Below the pieces are notes generated by a model that was not told where the DNA came from, searched no databases, and was given only the letters and a program-made list of their open reading frames with translations. DNA of 16,955 bases from an uncultured Atopobiaceae bacterium (lineage in GTDB: Bacteria > Actinomycetota > Coriobacteriia > Coriobacteriales > Atopobiaceae): the NCBI GenBank assembly GCA_947626465.1, contig CANQSI010000015.1:1-16955 (forward strand), written 5' to 3'. Position 1 is the stretch's first letter, and every line of letters begins with the position of its first letter. Shown one piece after another: positions 5,659-15,159 of this stretch. Both the position numbers and the translations under genes were made by a program.

Positions 5659-8600
5659 ATGAACGCTCGAAAGCACTGGGCTTTCGCCCTCATCGCACTC
5701 GCTGTCGTGCTGCTCGCGCTGGGATGGACCATCCCCGCGCGCGCGGACGAGCTGCAGCCTGTGAGCCCCGACGTTGCCGAGGCCCAGGGCGCCTCCGTGT
5801 CCGAGGTCTATGAGACGGAGATGGCGCCGTGGGCGTTTTCCTCCTTCGCAAGCGAGGAGCACGCACTCACCGCCTATGACGAGGCCTATCGCGTGAGTTA
5901 CGAAGCGAGTCAAGTGGCCACGAGCAATGGCAACTGGGGCTCGAACGTCAAAGCCCACATCGCCGACGACACCGATGACTTCTGGGAGCCTGCCGGAAAC
6001 GGCAATGCGTCGAACATCGCCATCACCGTGACCTTCGACAAGCCGGAGAAGTTCCAGTGGGTGGTGTACGGCTCACGCCTCGACGCAGGCCTCAAAGGCT
6101 TCCCCACGCGCTTCGAGCTCGCCATTTCCGCAAGCGAAAGCGGGGAGGGCGACTGGCAGACGGTCACGCGGGGCACCGGCTCGGCCACCTCCTCGCTCTG
6201 CGCGTTCGATGCGTGCCCCGAGGGAAGCGAGCTCGAGGCACGGCGCGTGCGCTTCATCTTCAAGGAATCGCTCCAAAGCTATCCGAGCTGCCGTGCGCTG
6301 CGCTTCTATCGCGAGGACCCCGCTGAGCATGTGCTCGACAACCTCTGGAAGAACTACAACCACACCGAGCTCGCAGATGACGTGACGTACGAAAGCGTGC
6401 AGGCGCGCATTGCCGCGGTGAAGGAAAACCCGAGCTATCCGGCCATTTACGAGCACATCTACAAGAGCGAGCTCGAGCGCGTGAAGGCGGCCTCCGAGGG
6501 CCTCCTCGAGGCGAACGCCCGGCTCGAGGTGTCGAACGAGGCCGACGTGGAGGCCGGCGCGCGCTCCACGCGGGCGCTCGTGCGCGCGGGCGACGTGGCG
6601 TCCTACGCACGAAACACGTTGAAGTTCTCAAACAACACCACGAACCGGCAGGTGACGGGCGTGTGGTATCCCGCGGGCGAGGTCGCGCGCATCTGGGTGG
6701 AGCGGGCGAACCCCGACGATCCGCTCCCCATCGTGCGCTGGGCCCAGCCCTACGGCTATTGGGCGAGCTGGCAGGGCGGCGCCACGCAGCTCGTGGAGGG
6801 CCTGAACCTCGTGAAGGTGCCGAACTACAAGACCGTCGACTATAAGACCTACGACATCGTCGCGGGATGCGCCGCCTACCTCGAGAATCCCTACACCGAG
6901 GCCGAGCAGCCGGGCCTCGTGAAGGTGTATTTCGAAGGCGGGCGCACCTTCCCCGTCTATCGCCTCGGCGACGACATCGACGCGTATATGGCCGAGCTTC
7001 GCGCCCATGCCGACCGCGTGCGCGCCGACCACACGTCCGAGATGGACGTCACCGAGCTCGTGGGCAACCACGTGATGATGACAGTGCAGGCGACGCGCGC
7101 CGACGAGATCTACGGCGCCCACGGCCACGACGCCAAGCAGGCGCTCGAATGCTGGAACACCACGCTCACGCGCTGCTACGCGTTCGAGGGCATCGAGCTC
7201 ACCCCCGGAAAGCCCGGCTACGACCTCAAAAACGAGTACCTGAACGAGAACTATCGCGTGTCGCAGGTGTGGGATCTCGGGTGGATGTTCACCGCGGGCG
7301 AGCACATCGGCGTCTACACCGGCGGCGAGGCGCAGGACGTGCTCATCGACCCGCTCGACAGCTACGGGCAGAGCAAGATCGCGTCGAACTGGGGCCTCAT
7401 CCACGAATGGGGCCACTCGATCGACATCCCCGCGCGCACGCTGCAGGAAACCACGAATAACATGCCGGCGTACTTCGAATCCACCTTCACGCCGGAGTTC
7501 ACGCGAAACGCCCAGGACATCGAGCGCGCGCACCAGATGGCGCAGCCGGACTACGCCTGGGGCACGAAGTTCAACGAGAACCGCTTCAACTTCATGCCGT
7601 TCTGGCTGGTGGAGAGCTATTGGCCCGGCTGGTGGGGCAGGGTGGAGAACCTTTATCGCTACCAGCCGCAGGACGCCACCAACGGCTACGACGCGAGTGG
7701 CAAGGACCAGCTGAACAAGACCGAGCGCCTCGTGCTCTACGCGTCGATGGCGGCGGGCTACGACCTCCGCCCCTTCTACGAGCGCTGGGGCCTCAACATG
7801 GACTCCGCGAACCCCGTGTTCAAGGCGAGCGAGGCGAGCGCCGCGTTCCGCGCGCTCTTCGAGGCCCGCGTGGCCGATGGCACCATCACGAAGCACGTCG
7901 ACGGGTTCGAGGGCGAGGTGGATGACCTGCCGATCTGGCTCCTCGACCGCGGCGAGTACGGCGCGGTGACGGGGGCGGGCGAGAACCGCGAGGCGCTCCA
8001 CATCTACCACGGCATCGACGATGCGCCGGAGATCTCGCACGTGGTGCCCGCCACGAAGACCGTGGCGAACGAAGACGGCTCGACGACCACGAGCGACGTG
8101 GTGAACGTGGTGCTGAAGAAGAGTACCGACCCGATGCACCTCTGCTACCTCGTGGAATCCCGCGCGAAGGGGTCTCCGGAGGACGCGGCGTGGACGTACG
8201 CCGGCTCCACGCACGGGGGCGTCTTCACCGACGAGCGCGCGGACGCGGCGAACGGTGCGCTCGAGTACCGCGTGAAGGCGGTCGACCGCTCGCTCCACGA
8301 ATCGGCGTATTCCGAGGTGAAGGTCGCCGAGGAGCCGAAAGTCGTGGCGCGCTATAGCGTGAGCACGCCCGATCTCGAAGCCTACGAGATGAAGACCGAG
8401 ACGAAGGAGTTCAAGAGCCTCGGCGAGGCGGTGGAGAGCGCCAAGGATGAACCGACGAACGTGACGGTCGAGCTCCTTGCCGACTGCTACGCGGGCGACG
8501 TGCAGGTGAAGCAGACGGTGAAGATCGCGGTCGCCGAGGACGTCGAGGGGCCGGTGACGATCTCGCGAAGCGGTTCTGGACCGATCTTCGACCTCGCGAA

Positions 8601-11313
8601 GGGCGCGAAACTCGTGCTCGAGGGCACCGAGGAGCGCCCGATCGTGCTCGACGGCCTCTTCGCCGACGGGAAGGCCGCGGGCGTGCGGCTCGCCCAGGAC
8701 GCGGCCAAGCTCGAGGCCACGCACGTGACCTTCCAGAACTTCGTGAACGCGGCCGACGGCGAGGCCGGGCGTGGCGGCGCCATCGGCGGGCTCATCGCGA
8801 GCGGCGGCACGACGCTTTCGAACTGCACGTTCCGAAACAACACGGCCACCGAGGGCGGCGCCTTCGCTGCGCGGAGCACTAACGTGCTCACGGGCTGCAC
8901 TTTCGAGGGCAACACGGCGACGAGCCGTGGCGGCGCGCTTCGCAACTTCTCCGGCGGCGTCCTCACGCTGAAGGCCTGCACCTTCGCGGGCAACGCGAGC
9001 GTCTACGGCGGCGCGGTCTCGCTCGAGGGCAACACCGTCGCGCTCGGCTGCACGATCGGCGGCAACACCGCGAAGTTCGGGGGCGGCATCGACGCGAGCC
9101 TCGGCGCGCGCTCGCTCGGCCTCGACGATTTCGAGGGCGCGCCCACCACCGTGAGCGGCAACACCGCGCTCGCGGGCGACGCGCTCTACCTCGCGAGCAA
9201 CGATGCGAGCACGGTCTTCGTAGGCGACGCGACGCTCGAAGGAAGCGCCGAGGAAGGCCATCGCACGGTGCAGATCGCACAGGGCAAGCTCGTGGTGAAC
9301 GCCCGCACGGCCGACTGCACGGGCGCCATCACCTCGCTCGCGCGCAATCTCGGCGCAGAGGGCGCGAGCACCATCACGGGCACGATTGCCGAGATGGGGA
9401 GCTCGAAGGTGGTCGTCTCGGGCAAGTGGGCCGCTTCGCCGCTCGCGCTCGAGGTGGGTGAGATCGGCCGCGCGCAGGCGGTGGCCGAGGTCGCAGGCTT
9501 CGACGGCGCAGATTTCGCCGAGCACGTGGCGCTCGCGGGACGCACGGGCACGCTCAGCCTCAGCTGGCGTGGCGAGGACGACGCGAAGACGCCGGGCGTC
9601 TACGTAGCGCGTGGTGGCACCGTGACGCTCGAGGCGAACGGCGGCACCATCAACTCGGGAGACGTCGACGGCTACGTGTCGGGCGCCGAGACGTTCCTTC
9701 CCACCAACGTGGCGAAGACCGGCTACTCCTTCGTGGGCTGGTTCGACAACGAGAAGCTCGAAGGCGCGTCGGTGAAGTGCGTGCCGGCCAACGCCGTGGG
9801 CAACGTGACCTACTGGGCGAAGTGGTCGCAGGGCAATTATTGGATCAACTACCGTCCCAACGGCGGCAAGCTCCCCGCGAGCTACCAGGACCATCGCTCG
9901 CTCGAGGAAACCGTCGAGCTCGTTGCGCCCACGCGCGAGGGCTTCGAATTCCTCGGTTGGTATGAGAAGTCGGACTTCACAGGCCAGCCGCTTGCGGAAA
10001 TCGCCGCGGGGACGCACGAGGGCACCACCACGCTCTACGCGCGCTGGTCGCACGAGCGAAACAAGGGCGAGGTCGTGGAGGAGACGCCAGCCACCTGCAC
10101 CACCGCCGGGCATCGCCTCGTGGCCTATAAGTGCGTGGACTGCAAGGAGCCCATGGGCGCCGAGCTGCAGGAAATCCCCGCCACGGGCCACAAGTTCGGC
10201 GCGTGGAGCGTGGCGAAGGAGATCCCCTGCCAGACGGGAAGCGTGCGCGAACGCGAGTGCACTATCTGCGGGTACGTGGAATACGGGGGCCTCGACAGCG
10301 CGGCGACCGCCCACCATTGGGGCGAATGGGCGCAGGTGCCGGGCAAGGAGGCCACGTGCACGGCGGACGGGCTCGAGGAGCGGACGTGCTCCGAGTGCCA
10401 CGTGCGCGAGGAACGCGTGGTGGGCGCGCTCGGCCACACCTTCGACGACGTGGACGAAGTGGCGCTCGATGCCGTGGCAGATGGCGGCGAAGAGGGCGAG
10501 GAGAGCGAACGCGTCGTGCCCGCGACCTGCGAGAGCAATGGCGTGCGCGAGACGCTCGACACCTGCACGCGCTGCGGTACGAAGCAGGTGCGCTCGAGCG
10601 AGGTGCTCCCCGCTTTGAACCACTCGTGGGGCGAATGGATCGTGCTCCACGAGGCGGACTGCGCCACGCAGACGGGCGGCCTTCGCCAGCATACGTGCAG
10701 CACCTGCGGCGAGACGATCGCCGAGCCCATCCCCTACGAGCATGCCTGGGAGGCGAGCTCGCGCGTGGACGTGCCGCCCACCTGCACTTCGACGGGCACC
10801 GCGTCGACGCACTGCGCGAAGTGCGGCGCGACGAAGGACGTGCACACCGTGGAGGTTGCGCCGCACGACTTCGTGGACGGTGTGTGCTCCGTGTGCGGCG
10901 CGCTCGAGCCGGGCGTGACGATCGTGGACGAGCCGAGCGCTGACGAGCCCCGTGGAGACGATGTCGCTGCGCCGGACGCCGATGAGGGCGCCATCGACCC
11001 CCACACCGACGAGGGCACGGGCAACGCGCCCCAGCCACGCTCGGGCGATGTGCCCGCCGGTGGGAATGGAGAGGGCGATGCGCCGTCGGGTGAGATGCCG
11101 GTTACGGGCGACACCCCGATCGTGGATGGCCCCGAGTTCACGGGCGCAAGCCCCACGACTCCGTCAGGGAACGCGAGCGAGGCCCCTCAGGTGCGTGGCC
11201 TTCCCAAGACGGGCGACGAGACGCCGATCGCGCTCTACGTCGTGCTTGGCGCAGCGGGTGTGTTCCTCGTCGCGGGCGGCGTCGTGCTTCTCGTGAAGCG
11301 GCGCGAGCGCTAA
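5659..11313 (+). CDS. Wall-anchored M60-family metalloprotease (probable mucin glycopeptidase), multidomain
   Basis: The product is 1884 aa, with GTGAGGTAG before the ATG. Residues 1-29 are a signal peptide ending ARA. Residues about 70-224 resemble a discoidin-like carbohydrate-binding fold. Residues about 317-700 are the M60/enhancin-like peptidase: zinc motif HEWGH at 582-586 (Glu583 catalytic) and the probable third ligand Glu597 in QETTNN. Then come a fibronectin-like region (about 788-894), a right-handed beta-helix with repeated CTFxxNTA and GGA turns (about 960-1190), two InlB-type repeats (about 1317-1467), and six or seven Cys repeats with seven CxxC motifs (about 1490-1745). A Pro/Gly/Asp/Thr linker leads to the sorting signal LPKTG at 1848-1852, a membrane segment and RRER. 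Family members cleave O-glycosylated mucins; sortase should link this one to peptidoglycan. The stalk order is unusual. No sortase is nearby. Confidence 0.93.
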   Translation: MNARKHWAFALIALAVVLLALGWTIPARADELQPVSPDVAEAQGASVSEVYETEMAPWAFSSFASEEHALTAYDEAYRVSYEASQVATSNGNWGSNVKAHIADDTDDFWEPAGNGNASNIAITVTFDKPEKFQWVVYGSRLDAGLKGFPTRFELAISASESGEGDWQTVTRGTGSATSSLCAFDACPEGSELEARRVRFIFKESLQSYPSCRALRFYREDPAEHVLDNLWKNYNHTELADDVTYESVQARIAAVKENPSYPAIYEHIYKSELERVKAASEGLLEANARLEVSNEADVEAGARSTRALVRAGDVASYARNTLKFSNNTTNRQVTGVWYPAGEVARIWVERANPDDPLPIVRWAQPYGYWASWQGGATQLVEGLNLVKVPNYKTVDYKTYDIVAGCAAYLENPYTEAEQPGLVKVYFEGGRTFPVYRLGDDIDAYMAELRAHADRVRADHTSEMDVTELVGNHVMMTVQATRADEIYGAHGHDAKQALECWNTTLTRCYAFEGIELTPGKPGYDLKNEYLNENYRVSQVWDLGWMFTAGEHIGVYTGGEAQDVLIDPLDSYGQSKIASNWGLIHEWGHSIDIPARTLQETTNNMPAYFESTFTPEFTRNAQDIERAHQMAQPDYAWGTKFNENRFNFMPFWLVESYWPGWWGRVENLYRYQPQDATNGYDASGKDQLNKTERLVLYASMAAGYDLRPFYERWGLNMDSANPVFKASEASAAFRALFEARVADGTITKHVDGFEGEVDDLPIWLLDRGEYGAVTGAGENREALHIYHGIDDAPEISHVVPATKTVANEDGSTTTSDVVNVVLKKSTDPMHLCYLVESRAKGSPEDAAWTYAGSTHGGVFTDERADAANGALEYRVKAVDRSLHESAYSEVKVAEEPKVVARYSVSTPDLEAYEMKTETKEFKSLGEAVESAKDEPTNVTVELLADCYAGDVQVKQTVKIAVAEDVEGPVTISRSGSGPIFDLAKGAKLVLEGTEERPIVLDGLFADGKAAGVRLAQDAAKLEATHVTFQNFVNAADGEAGRGGAIGGLIASGGTTLSNCTFRNNTATEGGAFAARSTNVLTGCTFEGNTATSRGGALRNFSGGVLTLKACTFAGNASVYGGAVSLEGNTVALGCTIGGNTAKFGGGIDASLGARSLGLDDFEGAPTTVSGNTALAGDALYLASNDASTVFVGDATLEGSAEEGHRTVQIAQGKLVVNARTADCTGAITSLARNLGAEGASTITGTIAEMGSSKVVVSGKWAASPLALEVGEIGRAQAVAEVAGFDGADFAEHVALAGRTGTLSLSWRGEDDAKTPGVYVARGGTVTLEANGGTINSGDVDGYVSGAETFLPTNVAKTGYSFVGWFDNEKLEGASVKCVPANAVGNVTYWAKWSQGNYWINYRPNGGKLPASYQDHRSLEETVELVAPTREGFEFLGWYEKSDFTGQPLAEIAAGTHEGTTTLYARWSHERNKGEVVEETPATCTTAGHRLVAYKCVDCKEPMGAELQEIPATGHKFGAWSVAKEIPCQTGSVRERECTICGYVEYGGLDSAATAHHWGEWAQVPGKEATCTADGLEERTCSECHVREERVVGALGHTFDDVDEVALDAVADGGEEGEESERVVPATCESNGVRETLDTCTRCGTKQVRSSEVLPALNHSWGEWIVLHEADCATQTGGLRQHTCSTCGETIAEPIPYEHAWEASSRVDVPPTCTSTGTASTHCAKCGATKDVHTVEVAPHDFVDGVCSVCGALEPGVTIVDEPSADEPRGDDVAAPDADEGAIDPHTDEGTGNAPQPRSGDVPAGGNGEGDAPSGEMPVTGDTPIVDGPEFTGASPTTPSGNASEAPQVRGLPKTGDETPIALYVVLGAAGVFLVAGGVVLLVKRRER

Positions 11314-11317
11314 AGCG

Positions 11318-11354
11318 GCTCGCCGCAGGGGCCAAGTGGCTCTTTGCGGCGAGC
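11318..11354. terminator. Bidirectional terminator between converging genes
   Basis: GCTCGCCGCA (11318-11327) pairs with TGCGGCGAGC (11345-11354), with an inner GCCA/TGGC pairing. It lies directly between the metalloprotease stop (11313) and the helicase stop (11362), so it can serve both strands. It has no long T-run. Confidence 0.65.
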
Positions 11355-11361
11355 GCGAGGG

Positions 11362-12627
<1,266 letters not shown>

Positions 12628-12634
12628 GGGACTC

Positions 12635-12640
12635 AGTATA
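12635..12640 (-). promoter_or_regulatory. -10 box implying a leaderless helicase mRNA
   Basis: On the minus strand TATACT is followed by exactly 7 nt and then the ATG at 12627, so the transcript would begin at or next to the start codon. No clear -35 box is visible. Confidence 0.45.
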
Positions 12641-12666
12641 GAGCCCCATGACCGTGAGCTCGGCTC

Positions 12667-12701
12667 GAGCGCCCACACACGCACCCATGGTGTGGGCGCT
12701 C
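12667..12701 (-). terminator. Hairpin after the DUF11 adhesin gene
   Basis: GAGCGCCCACAC (12667-12678) pairs perfectly over 12 bp with GTGTGGGCGCTC (12690-12701). It starts 26 bp beyond the adhesin stop codon on the minus strand and ends upstream of the helicase promoter. It lacks a T-run, so termination may be factor-assisted. Confidence 0.6.
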
Positions 12702-12726
12702 TTCGCCGGAGTCGCCGTGTGCCGTG

Positions 12727-14655
12727 CTATTCGTCGCGCTTTCCACGCATGATCGCGCGCACCACGCCACTCACCCCGAGCGCCGTGGTGGAGAGCCCAC
12801 CGCCTCCGAGCAGAAGCCCCATCACCTGCGGCAGGCCGGTTTGGGGAAGCGGCGTCGAATCGCGGGTGACGCTGAACGTGTAGCTCTGGCTTTGCATCTG
12901 CGCACCCTGGGCGGAGACGCTCGCGGTGTTCGTGATGCTATCGGCGGCTTCCTCGGTGATAAGCGTGGTGTAGGTGAGGTGGAGCGTGCCCGAGCTCTCG
13001 AGTTCCGGCACGGTGGCCGTGAGGGTGCCGTCGTCAAGCTGCACCTGGCTACCCGATGCCGAGCGCCCGAGGCCGTCGGTGGTGACCTCCGGGATCTTCG
13101 CGAGCACCATGCCCTTGGGAAGCGGGTTCGAAAGCGTGACCTGCTTGATGGGGTGGGGCGTATCGTTGGTGATCGACACGTCGAAGCTCACGGACGAGCC
13201 CACGCTCGCGCTGTCGCTCGAGGGCGCATGCCCCGTCATCGTGAACTGGAAGTGCGGGTTCGTGAGGATCGTCACCTCTGCTGAGCTCGACACCTGAGAG
13301 ACGCCGGTGGCCGTGGCCGTGGCGGTGGAGCTCAGCGCCTGCTCGCGCACCGCGCTCGGCTGGACGGTCGCCTTGTAGGTGATGGTCACGGTCTTTCCGG
13401 CGGGGATGGAGGTGATGGTCACCTGGAGCGAGCTCTCCGTGGCGCTCGTCTCAGGGGATCCATCGGCGCCTTGCACCTGCACGGAGCTCGTGTCGAGGGT
13501 GAGCCCCGCAGGCGGCGCATCGTTCACCACCACGTTCGAGGCGGCGAGCACCGACGACGTGTTCTTCAGCGTGAGCGTGAAGTCCACCTTCTCGTTCTCA
13601 CTCGCGGTCTTCTGCGTGGTGGTCTTCTGGAGGGAGATGCCCGGCGCCACGAGCGTCACGGACTTCTCCGCCGTCTTCTGGCGGTGGCTTCCGTCGGTGA
13701 GGGTGGCGGAGTTCTGGAGCGCGGTGCCCTCGGCGCTCGAGGAGGTGACGGTGGCGTCGTAGGTGATGGTGAAGTCGTCAGATTGCTTGAGCAGCGGCAC
13801 GGTGACCTTCACCTTGCCGCTCGAGCTCGACGAGGGGTCGGTGGTGGAGGTGGTGCCCTCTTCGAGGCCGTTCACCCTGATCGAGCTCCCCACGAGCGAG
13901 AGGCCCGTGCCCGGCGTGTCTTCGATCACCACGTTCTTGCCGTCGCCTTCGCCGGTGTTGGCCACGCTCAGCGTGTAGGAGATGGTGTCGCCCTTCTTGG
14001 CCTGCTCCTTGTTCGCGTTCTTTGTGAGCGTGTAGGAGGGGTCTCCGGCGAGCGTGACCTTGTTCGGGATGCTGTTCTGCGTGCTCTCGTTCATGGTGAC
14101 GAAGGCGCTATGGGAGACGGAGTCGCCGGACTTTAGCTTGGGCGAGATCGTGCCGGTGATGCGCAAGTCCAGCGTCTTCGCGTTCGAGCCCTTCGCCTTG
14201 AGCGCGGAGAGGCCCGAGCTGTTGAACTTGAAGGAGACCTTGTTCGGGATCGAGCCGGTGGGGTCGGGTTCTGCCTGCGGGTTCGTGAGCGTGCCCCATT
14301 CGTTGTGGAGCTCGGTGTCGTTCAAGTAGAGGTTGCCCGTCACGTTGCTCACGGTCTTGGGCAGGGTGTCTTCGAACTCGAGCTTCGTGATGGCGGGAAG
14401 GCCGCCGTACTCGAGGTCGTCGACGTGGAGCGTGACGGTCCAGCCGACCGTCTCGCCGGGCGCGATCGTGCCCGGGGTGGTGCATTTGATGGTGGGCCGG
14501 TTGAACATCACCGTGGGATCGGAGGCGAGGGCCGGCCTTGCGCCAAAGCCGACGCTCGCGAGGATCGTGAGGGCCATGAGGCCGAGGACGGTGAGGACGC
14601 CATGGAGCGGATGTCGACGAGTGCGTGGGATATGCCTATTCGAGATTTGACTCAC
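12727..14655 (-). CDS. DUF11-type LPQTG surface protein (adhesin-like)
   Basis: The product is 642 aa, starting at a GTG with AGAAGGGAG five bases upstream. Residues 1-44 are a long signal peptide (basic start, hydrophobic core 18-36, cleavage likely after PALA). The mature part is four beta-rich domains: about 47-203 (its own type, with one Cys at 58), 205-335, 337-463 and 467-596. The last three show the DUF11 pattern (K-x-G-D/E-x-(I/V)-x-(Y/F)-T/D-(L/V)-x-(V/L)-x-N-T, then D-x-(P/L)). The sorting signal is LPQTG at 603-607, followed by a membrane segment and RGKRDE. Such proteins are sortase-linked stalks or adhesins; the ligand is unknown. The gene has its own promoter and a 3' hairpin. 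Confidence 0.9.
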   Translation of the reverse strand: MSQISNRHIPRTRRHPLHGVLTVLGLMALTILASVGFGARPALASDPTVMFNRPTIKCTTPGTIAPGETVGWTVTLHVDDLEYGGLPAITKLEFEDTLPKTVSNVTGNLYLNDTELHNEWGTLTNPQAEPDPTGSIPNKVSFKFNSSGLSALKAKGSNAKTLDLRITGTISPKLKSGDSVSHSAFVTMNESTQNSIPNKVTLAGDPSYTLTKNANKEQAKKGDTISYTLSVANTGEGDGKNVVIEDTPGTGLSLVGSSIRVNGLEEGTTSTTDPSSSSSGKVKVTVPLLKQSDDFTITYDATVTSSSAEGTALQNSATLTDGSHRQKTAEKSVTLVAPGISLQKTTTQKTASENEKVDFTLTLKNTSSVLAASNVVVNDAPPAGLTLDTSSVQVQGADGSPETSATESSLQVTITSIPAGKTVTITYKATVQPSAVREQALSSTATATATGVSQVSSSAEVTILTNPHFQFTMTGHAPSSDSASVGSSVSFDVSITNDTPHPIKQVTLSNPLPKGMVLAKIPEVTTDGLGRSASGSQVQLDDGTLTATVPELESSGTLHLTYTTLITEEAADSITNTASVSAQGAQMQSQSYTFSVTRDSTPLPQTGLPQVMGLLLGGGGLSTTALGVSGVVRAIMRGKRDE

Positions 14656-14749
14656 GAGAACTCCCTTCTCGAAGCGGACAGCGCGGACGAAGCCGCGGGG
14701 TCCCCACTATCGAGGGGAGCGGGCGCGAAAACCTTGCAAACCGTGACTG

Positions 14750-14779
14750 GTTATATCGAAATACTTCGATATCCAACAA
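14750..14779 (-). promoter_or_regulatory. Promoter of the DUF11 adhesin with inverted repeat in its spacer
   Basis: On the minus strand TTGTTG (14779 to 14774), an 18-bp spacer and TATAAC (14755 to 14750) form a plausible promoter, about 95 bp before the GTG start. The palindrome ATATCGAA-ATAC-TTCGATAT (14753-14772) fills the spacer and overlaps the -10. A protein bound there would block polymerase, so it is a good repressor-site candidate. Confidence 0.5.
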
Positions 14780-14782
14780 ATG

Positions 14783-14794
14783 CACTAAATAGTG
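14783..14794. promoter_or_regulatory. Palindrome CACTAAATAGTG upstream of the adhesin promoter
   Basis: A 5-bp dyad with a 2-nt centre lies just upstream of the predicted -35 box of the DUF11 gene, in an AT-rich island that stands out from the GC-rich surroundings. It is also just beyond the stop of the small membrane-protein gene. It may be a second regulator site. Confidence 0.3.
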
Positions 14795-14821
14795 ACACGC
14801 TGCGCGCCGAGGGCACGCTCG

Positions 14822-15034
14822 CTACTCGGAATCGGGGGAATCGTCGTCGCCCATGCCGAAGAGGTTCTCGAAGAAATTGCCCTCTTCCTCGCCCTCCTGG
14901 GGCTCATGGTCGTGGAAGCGCTTGGCCGTGGAGCGCTCGAGCACGAGGGCGACGATGGCACACACCACAAAGCCGCCCACGAAGAGCGCGATCACACCCT
15001 CGCGGGTGCCGAACAGCCAATCGAAGAACTCCAC
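14822..15034 (-). CDS. Small single-pass membrane protein with acidic tail
   Basis: The product is 70 aa, from GTG at 15034 with GGAAAGGTG a few bases upstream. Residues about 13-33 (GVIALFVGGFVVCAIVALVL) form one membrane segment, followed by basic RSTAKRFH and then a strongly acidic tail (EPQEGEEEG, GDDDSPDSE) with the hydrophobic patch NFFENLFGM. The longer open frame from 15130 is arginine-rich and lacks a ribosome site. It lies between the adhesin promoter and serS and is divergent from serS. I do not recognise the family. Similar short proteins may recruit cytoplasmic partners to the membrane, but no function can be assigned. Confidence 0.65.
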   Translation of the reverse strand: MEFFDWLFGTREGVIALFVGGFVVCAIVALVLERSTAKRFHDHEPQEGEEEGNFFENLFGMGDDDSPDSE

Positions 15035-15105
15035 AAGGCACCTTTCCCGGCACGACGTTCGATGGGCCCGCGGCGCACACGCGCGAGGGGCGGGCACAAG
15101 ACGCG

Positions 15106-15115
15106 AGTATATACT
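15106..15115. promoter_or_regulatory. Palindromic -10 shared by serS (+) and the small membrane gene (-)
   Basis: AGTATATACT is a perfect 10-bp palindrome that offers TATACT on both strands. For serS it lies 44 bp before the ATG; for the small membrane gene it lies about 71 bp before its GTG. The -35 regions are weak. The short serS leader rules out a T-box. Confidence 0.4.
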
Positions 15116-15159
15116 GCTTTGGTTGGCCAAAAGCCGCTGGTCGCAACCGAGGAGACACC

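Noticed and set aside
6628..11004. 1458-codon open frame on the minus strand opposite the metalloprotease
   Set aside because: It is a codon-bias shadow: rich in Arg, Val, Ala and His, with no signal, motif or ribosome site, while the opposite strand encodes clear domains.
15035..15159. T-box riboswitch upstream of serS
   Set aside because: The -10 box leaves a leader of under 45 nt and no T-box sequence or antiterminator is present.
14305..15159. Upstream extension of the serS frame
   Set aside because: It overlaps the adhesin promoter and start; SerRS proteins begin MLDIKF, and GAGGAG precedes the ATG at 15160.
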